This document shows positions 48,349-56,281 of a stretch of 64,000 bases of DNA, piece by piece. Location: positions 51,461 through 115,460 of the forward strand of contig QKAU01000007.1 of the NCBI GenBank assembly GCA_003246265.1, given 5' to 3'. Position 1 is the first letter of the stretch, and each line of letters opens with the position of its first letter. Position numbers and translations under genes: made by a program. This stretch comes from Kiritimatiellales bacterium. GTDB taxonomy: Bacteria; Verrucomicrobiota; Kiritimatiellia; Kiritimatiellales; Pontiellaceae. The notes beneath the pieces were generated by a model. It was not told where the DNA came from. It worked only from the letters and a program-made list of their open reading frames with translations, and made no database searches.

Positions 48349-49002
48349 ATGAACAAAAAACAACGCGCCGAATACATTGCCCGCAGGCTGGACGAGCTCT
48401 ATCCCGAAATCCCGATCCCGCTGGACCATGCCGACGCCTATACGCTGCTGATCGCCGTGCTGCTTTCGGCGCAGTGCACCGACAAGCGCGTCAACATGGT
48501 CACACCCGCCCTGTTCGCCAAGGCCGACACACCGCAAAGAATGGCCAAGCTCCCCGTCGAGGAGATCAAGGCGTGCATCGCCACCTGCGGGCTCGCCAAC
48601 AGCAAGGCGAAGAACATCAAGGCACTCTCTGAAATGCTCGTCAAGGAGCATGGCGGAAAGGTGCCGCACACGTTCGAGGAGCTGGAGGCCCTGCCGGGCG
48701 TCGGCCACAAGACGGCGAGCGTGGTCATGATCCATGCCTTCAAGATCCCGGCCTTCCCGGTCGATACCCACATCCACCGCCTCGCCCAGCGCTGGGGGCT
48801 CACCAGCGGAAAAAATGTCGAACAGACGGAGGCCGACCTCAAGCAGCTCTGGCCGCCGGAGGATTGGGAAAAGCTCCATCTGCAGATCATCACCTACGGC
48901 CGCGAGCACTGCACCGCCCGCGGCTGCGACGGAACCCAATGCGAAATCTGCCGCACCTGCTTCCCCAGCCGCCGCAGATCGGTCCACACGAGGAAGGCGT
49001 GA
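48349..49002 (+). CDS. nth: Endonuclease III (Nth) with altered Fe-S cysteine spacing
   Basis: A protein of 217 residues. The helix-hairpin-helix LPGVGHKTASVV has the catalytic Lys121, and the activating Asp139 lies in PVDTHIHR. The cysteine tail reads HCTARGCDGTQCEICRTCF (C188, C193, C198, C201, C204). The E. coli spacing is C-X6-C-X2-C-X5-C; here it is different, so a 4Fe-4S cluster is uncertain. The enzyme removes oxidised pyrimidines from DNA and cuts the abasic site. Confidence 0.9.
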   Translation: MNKKQRAEYIARRLDELYPEIPIPLDHADAYTLLIAVLLSAQCTDKRVNMVTPALFAKADTPQRMAKLPVEEIKACIATCGLANSKAKNIKALSEMLVKEHGGKVPHTFEELEALPGVGHKTASVVMIHAFKIPAFPVDTHIHRLAQRWGLTSGKNVEQTEADLKQLWPPEDWEKLHLQIITYGREHCTARGCDGTQCEICRTCFPSRRRSVHTRKA

Positions 49003-49017
49003 TCTCGCCCTTTCGCT

Positions 49018-49611
49018 TCAGCGTCCTCCCTCCTTCTGGTAGGTGCCGACCAGCTCGGCCCGGGCGAGGATGTGGCCTTCCATGGCTGCCACCACCTTGT
49101 CCTTGGATGGCGCACCCAAATCTTCGAGCTGCGTGTCGAGGGCGTAGAGCTTGAAGAAGTAGCGGTGCCTCCCGACCGGCGGGCACGGCCCGCCATATCC
49201 GGTGCGACGCCAGTCGTTGATTCCCTCCCCCGTACCCTCCGGCAGTCCGCCGCTCCCAACCCCTTCCGGCAAACCGAAAGCATCGGGCGGAAGGTTGAAA
49301 AGGATCCAGTGGACCCAGGTCATTCGGGGAGCCGCCGGATCGGGAGCGTCGGGATCATCCACGATCAGCACCAGGCTCTTGGTCCCGGCAGGGATGCCGG
49401 TCCAGGTCAAGGGTGGGGAGATGTCCTTCCCGTCGCAGGTATGCCTGGCGGGTATCCGGCCACCATCGGCAAACGCCGTTGAAGCGATTTGCAGCGAGGC
49501 CTCCTTCCTGGGATCCGCCGCCGTGCCGGAACCCCACGCCGCCCAGCCGATGGCCAGTAGCGGCAGGAGGCTGGACCTGCGTAGTTCCAGTATCCGTGGT
49601 TGCGTTTCCAT
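49018..49611 (-). CDS. YbhB/YbcL-family Raf kinase inhibitor-like (PEBP) protein, exported
   Basis: A protein of 197 residues starting at 49611. An N-terminal signal-like stretch (LLPLLAIGWAAWGSGTA) precedes the PEBP domain: IPARHTCDGKDISPPLTWTGIPAGTKSLVLIVDDPDAPDPA, WVHWILFNLP, GINDWRRTGYGGPCPPVGRHRYFFKLYALD are family hallmarks. The ligand pocket is complete. Bacterial members have no settled role, and phospholipid or small-molecule binding is proposed. Confidence 0.88.
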   Translation of the reverse strand: METQPRILELRRSSLLPLLAIGWAAWGSGTAADPRKEASLQIASTAFADGGRIPARHTCDGKDISPPLTWTGIPAGTKSLVLIVDDPDAPDPAAPRMTWVHWILFNLPPDAFGLPEGVGSGGLPEGTGEGINDWRRTGYGGPCPPVGRHRYFFKLYALDTQLEDLGAPSKDKVVAAMEGHILARAELVGTYQKEGGR

Positions 49612-49762
49612 GCCTGCCTCTGAATGGCATCCTACTCCCTCGTGCCGCGACCGCAAGCAAAACCCATCCGTCCGTTCCCTGCATTTGGAAATCAAAAGAG
49701 CTTGCCCGACGGGATCGGAGCCACTAATTTCCCCGCTCTTTCGCAGATTCCTGCACCCCATC

Positions 49763-49851
49763 GGAGGAATGGCTGAGTGGTTGAAAGCGCACGATTCGAA
49801 ATCGTGTGAACTGTAACGGTTCCGTGGGTTCGAATCCCACTTCCTCCGCCA
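49763..49851 (+). tRNA. tRNA-Ser(CGA)
   Basis: The acceptor arms GGAGGAA (49763-49769) and TTCCTCC (49841-49847) pair, followed by G and an encoded CCA (49849-49851). The anticodon stem CACGA/TCGTG holds loop TTCGAAA with anticodon CGA. A long variable arm of the serine type follows, and the T-arm contains GGTTCGAATCCC. It is complete. Confidence 0.95.
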
Positions 49852-50015
49852 CTTTTATTTGGCTGGAACCCATGGGTTCGACACGCCCCGTCGAATATCC
49901 CAGATGCATCGCATCGCCAGCGAAGCCGCACACCGGTTTTTACGCACCAAATCGCTCGCCATGCGCCTTCCAACCCGCTATCTTGTGGATTACAAGTCCG
50001 TCAAGTTTTAAAAAG

Positions 50016-50732
50016 ATGGGATTCCGCAACGTCATCTTCTGCACGCTTTGCACGAGCCTGCCGCTCCTGTCCATGGCCTATCGAGGCGAGTCCATGGACA
50101 TGGCCAAACAGCGGTTCGGCTCGCCTGTAGGCATGGTCAAATCAGGTGGCAGAACCATTCTCATCTTCCAATCACCATGGGGGAAGATCACCGAGACCTA
50201 TGATGCCAAGGGCATCTGCATCGAGTCGGATGCAGACCAAATTGCCCCGAGACCTGCGCCAGCGAGGATCGAACCCGATCCGCCTGCGGAGCCTGTCGAA
50301 GCGGCTCCGGTTTCGGTGGCGGAAGAACCCGATATCATCGCCGAGCTGCCAGAGGTCGCGTTCCACGGGGCGCTTTCCACCCTGGACCCATCCCTGCCCA
50401 AAGGCGACTCCACCGCAGCGGCATCCTCCGGCCAGCCGATGGTGGATGCGAATGCGTCCGATGGATCCGATGAGCGGCCAACGAAGCCGATCCCCTCCCC
50501 CGAGGCGCTCATCCTGGCGGCACTGTTCGTCCTCTCGCTGATCGCGATGTTCGTGGCCTTCATCAATCGTATCGAAGCGGAGGAATCGTGCAGGCCGGGG
50601 ACGGAAGACGAATCCGGGAAATTGAACGAGTACATGGATAACCCGAACCGTACTGGGACCTCGCATTCCAAAGTCCCCTCGCCGCCCCAGGATGCCGACG
50701 CCCCGCTCTCCACGGATTTCTTCCAGGATTGA
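50016..50732 (+). CDS. Hypothetical protein with signal and C-terminal membrane segment
   Basis: The ATG at 50016 (MGFRNVIFCTLCTSLPLLSMA) looks like a signal start; upstream in-frame codons overlap the tRNA. The protein is 238 residues. The N-terminal part contains RFGSPVGMVKSGGRTILIFQSPWGKITETYDAKG, a short beta pattern. A Pro/Glu/Ala-rich linker follows, then a membrane helix (LILAALFVLSLIAMFVAFI) and a polar end. The family was not recognised. It is the last host gene before the mobile element. Confidence 0.55.
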   Translation: MGFRNVIFCTLCTSLPLLSMAYRGESMDMAKQRFGSPVGMVKSGGRTILIFQSPWGKITETYDAKGICIESDADQIAPRPAPARIEPDPPAEPVEAAPVSVAEEPDIIAELPEVAFHGALSTLDPSLPKGDSTAAASSGQPMVDANASDGSDERPTKPIPSPEALILAALFVLSLIAMFVAFINRIEAEESCRPGTEDESGKLNEYMDNPNRTGTSHSKVPSPPQDADAPLSTDFFQD

Positions 50733-50774
50733 ACCCGCCACCGCGCGGCTGCGAAACGAGCTGCCTGAAAACAG

Positions 50775-50793
50775 AAAAGCCGCCATCGGCGGC
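50775..50793 (-). terminator. Terminator of tRNA-Arg transcript (minus strand)
   Basis: GCCGCC (50779-50784) pairs with GGCGGC (50788-50793) around a three-base loop. On the minus strand the stem is followed by TTTTCTGTTTT. It lies just beyond the tRNA-Arg 3' end, so it ends the tRNA transcript. Confidence 0.7.
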
Positions 50794-50805
50794 TTCCTAA
50801 AGAAC

Positions 50806-50855
50806 TGGCGCACCCGTCAGGAGTCGAACCTGAAACCCCCAGATTCGTAGTCTGG
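50806..50855 (-). repeat. attL: 3'-half of tRNA-Arg(ACG)
   Basis: Read on the minus strand, the fragment starts at the anticodon stem CCAGA, has the loop CTACGAA (anticodon ACG), the 3' stem TCTGG, a T-arm with TTCGACT, and the acceptor 3' strand CGGGTGC, then G and CCA at 50808-50806. The 5' half is missing: AT-rich sequence follows directly at 50856. This is the typical junction of an integrative element in a tRNA gene. The complete tRNA should be at the element's far end, beyond the window. Confidence 0.8.
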
Positions 50856-50935
50856 TTATTTAAACTGTAAATAATATTCGTATATTACTTTTAATGTTGA
50901 TTTTACAAAACTTCATATGTCTCTAAAAAATCGGT

Positions 50936-51021
50936 TTTGTGTGCCGTTTGTGTGCTTTTTGTTTTGCTCGAGTGTCATGAACTGACGTATACAATCGCTA
51001 TGTGTAGACACCGATAGACAC
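50936..51021. repeat. Paired short direct repeats upstream of the integrase
   Basis: TTTGTGTGC occurs at 50936-50944 and 50947-50955, 11 bases apart. TAGACAC occurs at 51005-51011 and 51015-51021, 10 bases apart. Both pairs are phased to a helix turn and lie between attL and the integrase start, in the place of arm-type or excisionase sites. Confidence 0.45.
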
Positions 51022-51041
51022 AGTCCTATCCCCGAGTTAAT

Positions 51042-52463
51042 ATGACGAACAAGACAGCGCAAAAGAAACGAACCGGCTTCCTGTACCGGCGCCTTAAGGG
51101 CAAGGATTATAGCATTGACGATCCGGAGGCGAAGGACGCAACTATTTGGTTGCAGTATCGACTCAACCGGAAACTGATCAGAGTTTCGCTGAAGACATCG
51201 AAACTTAAAGAAGCTGAATACAAGCGATCCACAATAATGGATCCGCTACGTAGCGCAGACGCCGCAGAAGCCACAGCCCAGCTCGTACTTAGGGCTTCGC
51301 AGGCCAAGGAAGAACACGAAGCCCTCATACGGAGCCAAAATCCGCCCTTGTGCATTGCCGATGCATGGAATGCCTACCTCTCAAGCCATGCACGGCCTGA
51401 CAGCGGCGAGGCGACCCTTCAGAACTACCAACTTCAGTGGAAGCGATTCATTACATGGGTGGGCAAAGAATATCCACAGGCGTACTTTCTCAATGAGGTC
51501 ACCCCGTCTATCGCTTCTGAGTACGCATCCGATTTGACCAAAGCAGGTTTTACGGCGAACACATACAACAAGCACACCAACCTCGTGCGACTGGTATTTG
51601 AAACTCTGCGTGAGCCTGCTCAGATTGGAATAAATCCCTTTGAAAAGATAATACGCAAAAAGCTGAAAACAGATTCAAAGCGGGCACTGACAAAGCAAGA
51701 GTTGAAGGTTGTGCTGGACTCGGCAAACGGTGATCTCAAGATTCTGTTGTATATCGGTACCTTCACTGGCTTGCGGCTGGGAGATTGCGCTACGCTCAAA
51801 TGGGAAGAAGTCGACCTGAACAAACTGCTTATCCGTCGGCGTCCTAGAAAAACCAAGAGCGCCAATTCCAAACCGGTAACTGTCGGAATTCCACCAACAT
51901 TGTGGAGCATCATCAATTCCATTCCAAACCACAAACGAATAGGCTACGTCCTTCCCGCAATTGCAGATAAATACTTGCGGGACAAAACCGGACTCGCAAA
52001 AATCATCCAGAAGCACTTCGAGAGCTGTGGCATACAGACTCATAGGGAAGGAACCGGCAAGACGCCCGAATACAAGGCCGCCTTGAAGAAATGGATTGCC
52101 GCTAAAAAGAAGGGTCCAAAACCGACGTACAAGCGTGCCGTGGTTGAAGTCGGATTCCATAGCCTACGCCACACCTTCGTGTCACGGCATGCGGAGCAGG
52201 GAACCCCTCAGGCTGTGATTCAGATGATCGTTGGGCACGGAAATCCTGCCATGACAGAACACTACACGCATATCGGAGATGACACTTTCCGTCGTGTTGC
52301 TGGAGCATTGGAATCCGGCATCAAGGATGCCGACTTCGAAGAGATCGATCCACCTGTCCCAAAATGGGTTATCGACAAGCTCAAAAACCAGGCCGCCGAA
52401 ACCTGGGAGGCCATCCGTGACGAACTGGTCAAGAAGTCCCGCTCCTTGTCCCAGTTTAAATAA
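51042..52463 (+). CDS. int: Tyrosine recombinase (phage-type integrase)
   Basis: A protein of 473 residues. An N-terminal arm-binding/core region (residues 90-200, including AWNAYLSSHARP and a SAM-like domain) precedes the catalytic domain. Catalytic residues are visible in order: Arg245 in GLRLGD, His373 and Arg376 in FHSLRHTF, His399 in VGHGN, and nucleophile Tyr408 in EHYTH. It catalyses integration at the tRNA-Arg site. It faces into the element, 186 bases from attL. Confidence 0.95.
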   Translation: MTNKTAQKKRTGFLYRRLKGKDYSIDDPEAKDATIWLQYRLNRKLIRVSLKTSKLKEAEYKRSTIMDPLRSADAAEATAQLVLRASQAKEEHEALIRSQNPPLCIADAWNAYLSSHARPDSGEATLQNYQLQWKRFITWVGKEYPQAYFLNEVTPSIASEYASDLTKAGFTANTYNKHTNLVRLVFETLREPAQIGINPFEKIIRKKLKTDSKRALTKQELKVVLDSANGDLKILLYIGTFTGLRLGDCATLKWEEVDLNKLLIRRRPRKTKSANSKPVTVGIPPTLWSIINSIPNHKRIGYVLPAIADKYLRDKTGLAKIIQKHFESCGIQTHREGTGKTPEYKAALKKWIAAKKKGPKPTYKRAVVEVGFHSLRHTFVSRHAEQGTPQAVIQMIVGHGNPAMTEHYTHIGDDTFRRVAGALESGIKDADFEEIDPPVPKWVIDKLKNQAAETWEAIRDELVKKSRSLSQFK

Positions 52464-52664
52464 TCCGCGATCAGCGGTACGTGTGAGATAAAAAAGGGCC
52501 CTCTAAATCTACGGCGCTTTGTATCTAAGGAATGGGAAATAAATACAAAAACATAACGTCGGATAACCTCTACATTCCACAACCGGTTTCGCTTGTCACC
52601 ACAACATATTGTGTCATCCCGAGTTAACGCATACTCCATATTGCGACTTTCAACAATTTTTCCA

Positions 52665-52692
52665 TTGACACCTCACCAGGAAGTTTTATTGT
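52665..52692 (+). promoter_or_regulatory. Sigma-70-like promoter for the leader peptide
   Basis: TTGACA (52665-52670), a perfect -35, is followed after 16 bases by TATTGT (52687-52692). The start of transcription would be near 52699, 21 bases before the leader ATG at 52720. The 200 bases between the integrase stop and this promoter show nothing that I can interpret. Confidence 0.6.
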
Positions 52693-52719
52693 GCGGCCGT
52701 TTTTCATAGAGGGGTCAAT

Positions 52720-52773
52720 ATGAATCCCCAAGGAGCAAGAAACGTGAGTATGTTTTTTTTTGAGACGATTTAG
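52720..52773 (+). CDS. Putative 17-codon leader peptide
   Basis: The peptide MNPQGARNVSMFFFETI is 17 residues and is preceded by AGAGGGG 5 bases upstream, the best ribosome site near here. The codons for Phe12-14 are a T9 run, which then continues with GAG and ACG. The stop (52771-52773) lies just past the left arm of a 14-base inverted repeat. It is too short for a functional protein, so regulation of the downstream gene is inferred. Confidence 0.5.
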   Translation: MNPQGARNVSMFFFETI

Positions 52774-52855
52774 CCGCTACCGAAGAGGACGGCTAGATAG
52801 CGGAAAGAGTTAGTTAATAGCTAACTATTTATCCTGCTGTCTCAAAAAAAAAAAA
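52753..52855. promoter_or_regulatory. Structured region with 14-bp outer stem and inner hairpins
   Basis: T9GAGAC (52753-52766) is complementary to GTCTCA9 (52839-52852). Inside, CCGCTA (52774-52779) pairs with TAGCGG (52798-52803), and AGTTAG (52808-52813) pairs with CTAACT (52821-52826). The right arm overlaps the A12 run at the start codon of 52855, so the stem could block initiation. Alternatively this is a mobile-element-type or slippage-prone structure. Confidence 0.55.
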
Positions 52856-53562
52856 TGAGACAACCATCTCAACAGAAAACTAAGCAAACTTGCACTCAAA
52901 AGAACCAATTTAGAGACAAGAGTAGCGATTCTAGATCGAATAAAGGCTCAGAAGTTGGCTTATCAGCAAAAGAGAAAGCTCCTGATCCAGGAAATCTTGT
53001 ACTCAAGAGCATTTCAAGTGGTGAAATAACACCAAATTCCACGTCTCTGGCACCTACCAACGCTGAATTAGCTCAATTCCACCGGAAGAGAGCCAAAGCT
53101 ACACAGCTGCGTGCCGATGCTAAATGGCAGGAAGCTAAGGCGAGCGGACTGAAAGCCGAAGCAATCGAAGATGAGCTTCGTGCCCAACCACTGATCAACT
53201 CGGACTGCGGGCCGCCCAAAGTTTACGAGAATCACCATCCAGTCCAAACCCGCAAACGGCACGTAGATGGGACATCACGTAAAGCAACCCCCGTCACCAA
53301 GCAGAACACCCAGCACAAAAACATCATCAAACAACTGGAAGTAATACTCCCACAGATGATCGAGGATGACCTTGATGATCCAACCGAGAACATTACATTC
53401 TTGGAAAATGTTTCTGGTGAAGTTTATAAAATGGATGGCAAATCACATTATACTCCTGATTACTTACGACCTTTTATCAGGAAAGTGGCGCCCAAGTATT
53501 ATGCCGAAAAATTCCCGTCTTACGGACGGGGACCCAAAAAGGGCGTCCCCAAGAAAAAATAA
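52855..53562 (+). CDS. Hypothetical basic protein of the element
   Basis: A protein of 235 residues, not recognised. The ATG directly follows an A run with no Shine-Dalgarno sequence. Residues 1-60 are low-complexity and polar (Lys, Gln, Ser, Asn). A helical segment near residues 70-105 (LAQFHRKRAKATQLRADAKWQEAKASGLKAEAIEDEL) is coiled-coil-like. The end has many Lys (FPSYGRGPKKGVPKKK). A DNA- or RNA-binding role is possible from charge only. Its start is under a structured leader (see 52720-52855). Confidence 0.5.
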   Translation: MRQPSQQKTKQTCTQKNQFRDKSSDSRSNKGSEVGLSAKEKAPDPGNLVLKSISSGEITPNSTSLAPTNAELAQFHRKRAKATQLRADAKWQEAKASGLKAEAIEDELRAQPLINSDCGPPKVYENHHPVQTRKRHVDGTSRKATPVTKQNTQHKNIIKQLEVILPQMIEDDLDDPTENITFLENVSGEVYKMDGKSHYTPDYLRPFIRKVAPKYYAEKFPSYGRGPKKGVPKKK

Positions 53563-53760
53563 CACCTCCTTAAATCATATCTTACTGTCCCTCATGTATA
53601 TACAAATCCAATAGACTGCCAATAAGCCTCCAATATGGACAAAATTTGGCCCCCTCCCGGTACCGTTGTACTTTCTGCCCCCATCAAGCCGAACAGGTTT
53701 ACAAAGCCGTTGGCAGTCAGCCAGCAGCGCCTATTTCGGATAGAAGCAAGGAGGTACTCA

Positions 53761-54543
53761 ATGAGTACAAATGATGGAGCAGCCGCCGAGGCTGCTGGAG
53801 TGGCATCGCAGGATGCCGTAGCGGTAGCTAATAATCAATACGGTATCGTCGTCGGCGAGCCGAAGTATGCCGATTTCATCTATAGGATGTGCGACGTATA
53901 TCAGGGCATTCAGAACGACGTACTGGACAAGTATCACTACGCTGGCGGAATGATTCAGTCCCACATGGACGAGACGGGTGTCAAAAACGTCACGGCCGCT
54001 CTTGGCAAGATCTTGGATGATATGGTTGATGCCACCCACGGCGGGCTGGGCAACCTTGGGATCGACTCACTTCGCAAGGCTCATAAATTAAATCAAACGT
54101 TTACCATCGTGCAGTTGGAGCTTGCAAAGGCTGGCCATGTGAGCCTGCGTAACGCAATGGCTTTGTGCGTAAGCGATGTGACGCCCGAAGAGCGTGTCCT
54201 GATCCTCCAGGATGTCACCGAGGGTAACATCAAACAGACCGACATCCCGGACGAGGTGAAAAAGTTGCACCCGTCGGCAGAGAGGGACGAGAAGCGGGGA
54301 GGAGCCCGCAAGAAGGTAGAGACCCCGCTGGAATACATCCAGCGTATCCAGAAGGAGATGGATAAACTCCTGGAGGATCTGAAGGAGTACCGCCTGCATG
54401 CGGCAAGTGCCCTCGGTTCGGACAATGAGGAAACCAAGGAAGAGTATGCTCACCTGTATGAGGCTGTCGCCGAACAGATCGAGCAGATCTACAAGCAGCG
54501 GGCGGCCGCTGAAAAAGTGAACAAGGCGTTCCTGGAAGAGTAG
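53761..54543 (+). CDS. Hypothetical alpha-helical protein, possible ParB-like segment
   Basis: The start at 53761 has AAGGAGG 7 bases upstream. The protein is 260 residues. An Ala-rich N-terminus is followed by helical regions. Residues about 125-170 (HVSLRNAMALCVSDVTPEERVLILQDVTEG) faintly resemble the ParB/KorB helical linker. The C-terminal third, from about residue 190, is a Glu/Lys-rich coiled coil. No domain can be assigned with confidence. A hairpin and a strong terminator follow, so it ends the transcript. Confidence 0.5.
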   Translation: MSTNDGAAAEAAGVASQDAVAVANNQYGIVVGEPKYADFIYRMCDVYQGIQNDVLDKYHYAGGMIQSHMDETGVKNVTAALGKILDDMVDATHGGLGNLGIDSLRKAHKLNQTFTIVQLELAKAGHVSLRNAMALCVSDVTPEERVLILQDVTEGNIKQTDIPDEVKKLHPSAERDEKRGGARKKVETPLEYIQRIQKEMDKLLEDLKEYRLHAASALGSDNEETKEEYAHLYEAVAEQIEQIYKQRAAAEKVNKAFLEE

Positions 54544-54550
54544 TCATACC

Positions 54551-54570
54551 ACCCCCTCTTCGGAGGGGGT
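54551..54570 (+). terminator. UUCG-tetraloop hairpin after 53761 gene
   Basis: ACCCCCTC (54551-54558), TTCG and GAGGGGGT (54563-54570) form an 8-base stem with an extra-stable UUCG loop, just past the stop at 54543. There is no T run, so it may protect the mRNA 3' end or pause the polymerase. Confidence 0.45.
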
Positions 54571-54618
54571 AAAGGTGGACAATCCGGCTAAGGCCATTGA
54601 TCCCCCCCCACTCACCCC

Positions 54619-54666
54619 GCCCTTCCTCGGATCCTTCTCCCTTCGGATCTGAGGAGGGGCTTTTTT
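54619..54666 (+). terminator. Strong Rho-independent terminator
   Basis: A 16-base stem pairs 54619-54634 with 54645-54660, with two G-U pairs and a 10-base loop. A T6 run follows directly (54661-54666). It terminates the rightward transcript of the 53761 gene. The remaining gap to 54822 shows nothing else. Confidence 0.85.
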
Positions 54667-54822
54667 GTGTCTTACGTCTTTGGAACGCTGTTCCAATCCT
54701 TAGCCCCACGATGGCCATGAAGTCCTACTGTCTACACTGCTCATACCTGGAAACCTGCCTAAACGGCTTCTAACACCATTCCAAATACCAACCCCTTCTC
54801 ATTGACCCCTGCCTTGCCCCGG

Positions 54823-55062
54823 CTATGCTCCTACCAGCGATACTATCCCCTCCTCGTCAATCGTATCCAGCAAAGTATTCAGAGCATCCTGATCGTTGCT
54901 GAAGTGTTCGTCCCACAACGTCGAATTCCTGAAGCGATCCTCCACCTCAAGAATCCAGCCTCCCTCGCCGTCCTGATAGATGAACACCTCGATGGTTTCA
55001 CCGTCACGGGTGATCCTGCGATTCAGCCTCGACATCTTGACCTCGCCCGGAGGACTGCTCAT
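54823..55062 (-). CDS. Small hypothetical protein
   Basis: The start at 55062 lies 8 bases after the upstream stop (79 residues); an ATG at 55035 with a GAGG site would give a 70-residue protein. The middle, FIYQDGEGGWILEVEDRFRNSTLWDEHFSND, is acidic and suggests a small alpha/beta fold. No family is recognised. It is downstream of an HTH gene on the same strand, so the two probably share a transcript. Confidence 0.5.
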   Translation of the reverse strand: MSSPPGEVKMSRLNRRITRDGETIEVFIYQDGEGGWILEVEDRFRNSTLWDEHFSNDQDALNTLLDTIDEEGIVSLVGA

Positions 55063-55069
55063 TCTTGGT

Positions 55070-55507
55070 CTACCCCAAAGCATTCTTAGCCTCCGTCTTG
55101 TTCATAGCACGGATAGCCTGTAGGGCATTTGCGGTCTCCTGACTGCGGAAAGGAATCTTGCCTTCGACCTTCTCCCACTTCACTACGGTCTGCTGTGTCA
55201 CATCAGCAAGGGTTGCCAGTTCCACCTGCGTAACGCCTAGACGCTTTCTCAGCGAAGCCACACCCTTGCCGGTGATCCAGAAGTTCTGACGGGCATCTTC
55301 CTTGTCCAGTACCGTTTCGAGTTCTTCATCGGGCACGGCCTTCTTGAGCAGATTGATCTCCTTCTGCAGCTCGTTCAGTTCACGTCTCAGATCGGCTATG
55401 TAGCCACGCTGGGCGGCATTCACCCTCTTGATGGGTTCGAGTTCCTTCCTGATCTCCTTGCGGGCCAGACGTGTGATTTCGGCTTTCAGTTCACTCATTA
55501 CAGACAT
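55070..55507 (-). CDS. Coiled-coil plus XRE-type HTH regulator
   Basis: The start at 55507 has AAGGAGAG upstream. The protein is 145 residues. Residues 5-65 are a coiled coil (LKAEITRLARKEIRKELEPIKR, then LRRELNELQKEINLLKK). Residues 85-125 hold a helix-turn-helix (VASLRKRLGVTQVELATLADVTQQTVVKWE) of the XRE class. It is probably a dimeric DNA-binding regulator of the element, co-transcribed with the 79-residue gene downstream. Confidence 0.75.
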   Translation of the reverse strand: MSVMSELKAEITRLARKEIRKELEPIKRVNAAQRGYIADLRRELNELQKEINLLKKAVPDEELETVLDKEDARQNFWITGKGVASLRKRLGVTQVELATLADVTQQTVVKWEKVEGKIPFRSQETANALQAIRAMNKTEAKNALG

Positions 55508-55596
55508 GAATCTCTCCTTGGTTGATACCAAGACATACCGAACACTATGATAACTCACAAGGCTTAATGATCCTCGGGATTATACTACAAGCCCAT

Positions 55597-56205
55597 CTAC
55601 TCCATCCCCCGGCATCCTCTGTCCCGATGCTCGACCACGTAGAATGGATCGCCATCGCCCCTGCGGCTCAGCACCAGTTCTTCCCATGGGATGGCCGATC
55701 CCGGCAATCTTCTCCATACCAGCACGTCCATGAAGCCGTCATGGTTGTAGTCATCGTGGCCCAGGACTTTTATTTCCAGCATAGGATTGAACCATCGATC
55801 TGGCTCCGTAGTAACCACGTCATTCGAGATGCACAGATGGTACCACAGTACGCCATCCTTCAGCCTGCATTGAACTGCATCTACTGACTCATACTGTGGA
55901 ACGATGCCAGCGGGATTATCGACCACATAGACGCTATTGGTACCGTTGCCGGACAAATGAGACAGATCCTCGAACAGCCTTTTGCCCAGCATGAACTGCA
56001 CATAGTTCCAGTCGGGATAGTGCTCTTTGACGTAATCGTTGTAGTCGAAAGATGCTCTAGGCCCCACGATGGCGGCACCCATTTCCCAAGGGAGATCTTC
56101 GAGATGGGCCGAGGAGAAATCATAATCGGAAACATGATCCTTTGGAATATGGACGCAGGCGGTGAGGAGGAGAGCGGTTGCAATGAATGAGATTGAGATC
56201 TTCAT
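55597..56205 (-). CDS. Hypothetical lipoprotein
   Basis: A protein of 202 residues. MKISISFIATALLLTACVH contains a lipobox with Cys17, so it is lipidated. The rest is soluble with aromatic residues and VLGHDDYNHDGFMDVLVWRRLPGSA; the DYNHDGFMDVLV stretch resembles a short calcium-binding (FG-GAP/dockerin-like) loop. No family is assigned. It is unusual in being an exported protein in an element otherwise made of small cytoplasmic proteins. Confidence 0.55.
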   Translation of the reverse strand: MKISISFIATALLLTACVHIPKDHVSDYDFSSAHLEDLPWEMGAAIVGPRASFDYNDYVKEHYPDWNYVQFMLGKRLFEDLSHLSGNGTNSVYVVDNPAGIVPQYESVDAVQCRLKDGVLWYHLCISNDVVTTEPDRWFNPMLEIKVLGHDDYNHDGFMDVLVWRRLPGSAIPWEELVLSRRGDGDPFYVVEHRDRGCRGME

Positions 56206-56281
56206 ATCGTGAAGCTACCGGCTATTGGCTAAAAAAAATGAGTCGTATAGATCTCCTGATGCACCCATCACTACACCTTAC

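Noticed and set aside
50806..50855. Complete tRNA-Arg gene
   Set aside because: Only the 3' half is present. No D-arm or 5' acceptor strand is found to the right.
52739..52856. CRISPR repeat or integron attC
   Set aside because: There is one copy only, with no spacer array and no attC core sequences. Leader-type regulation fits better.
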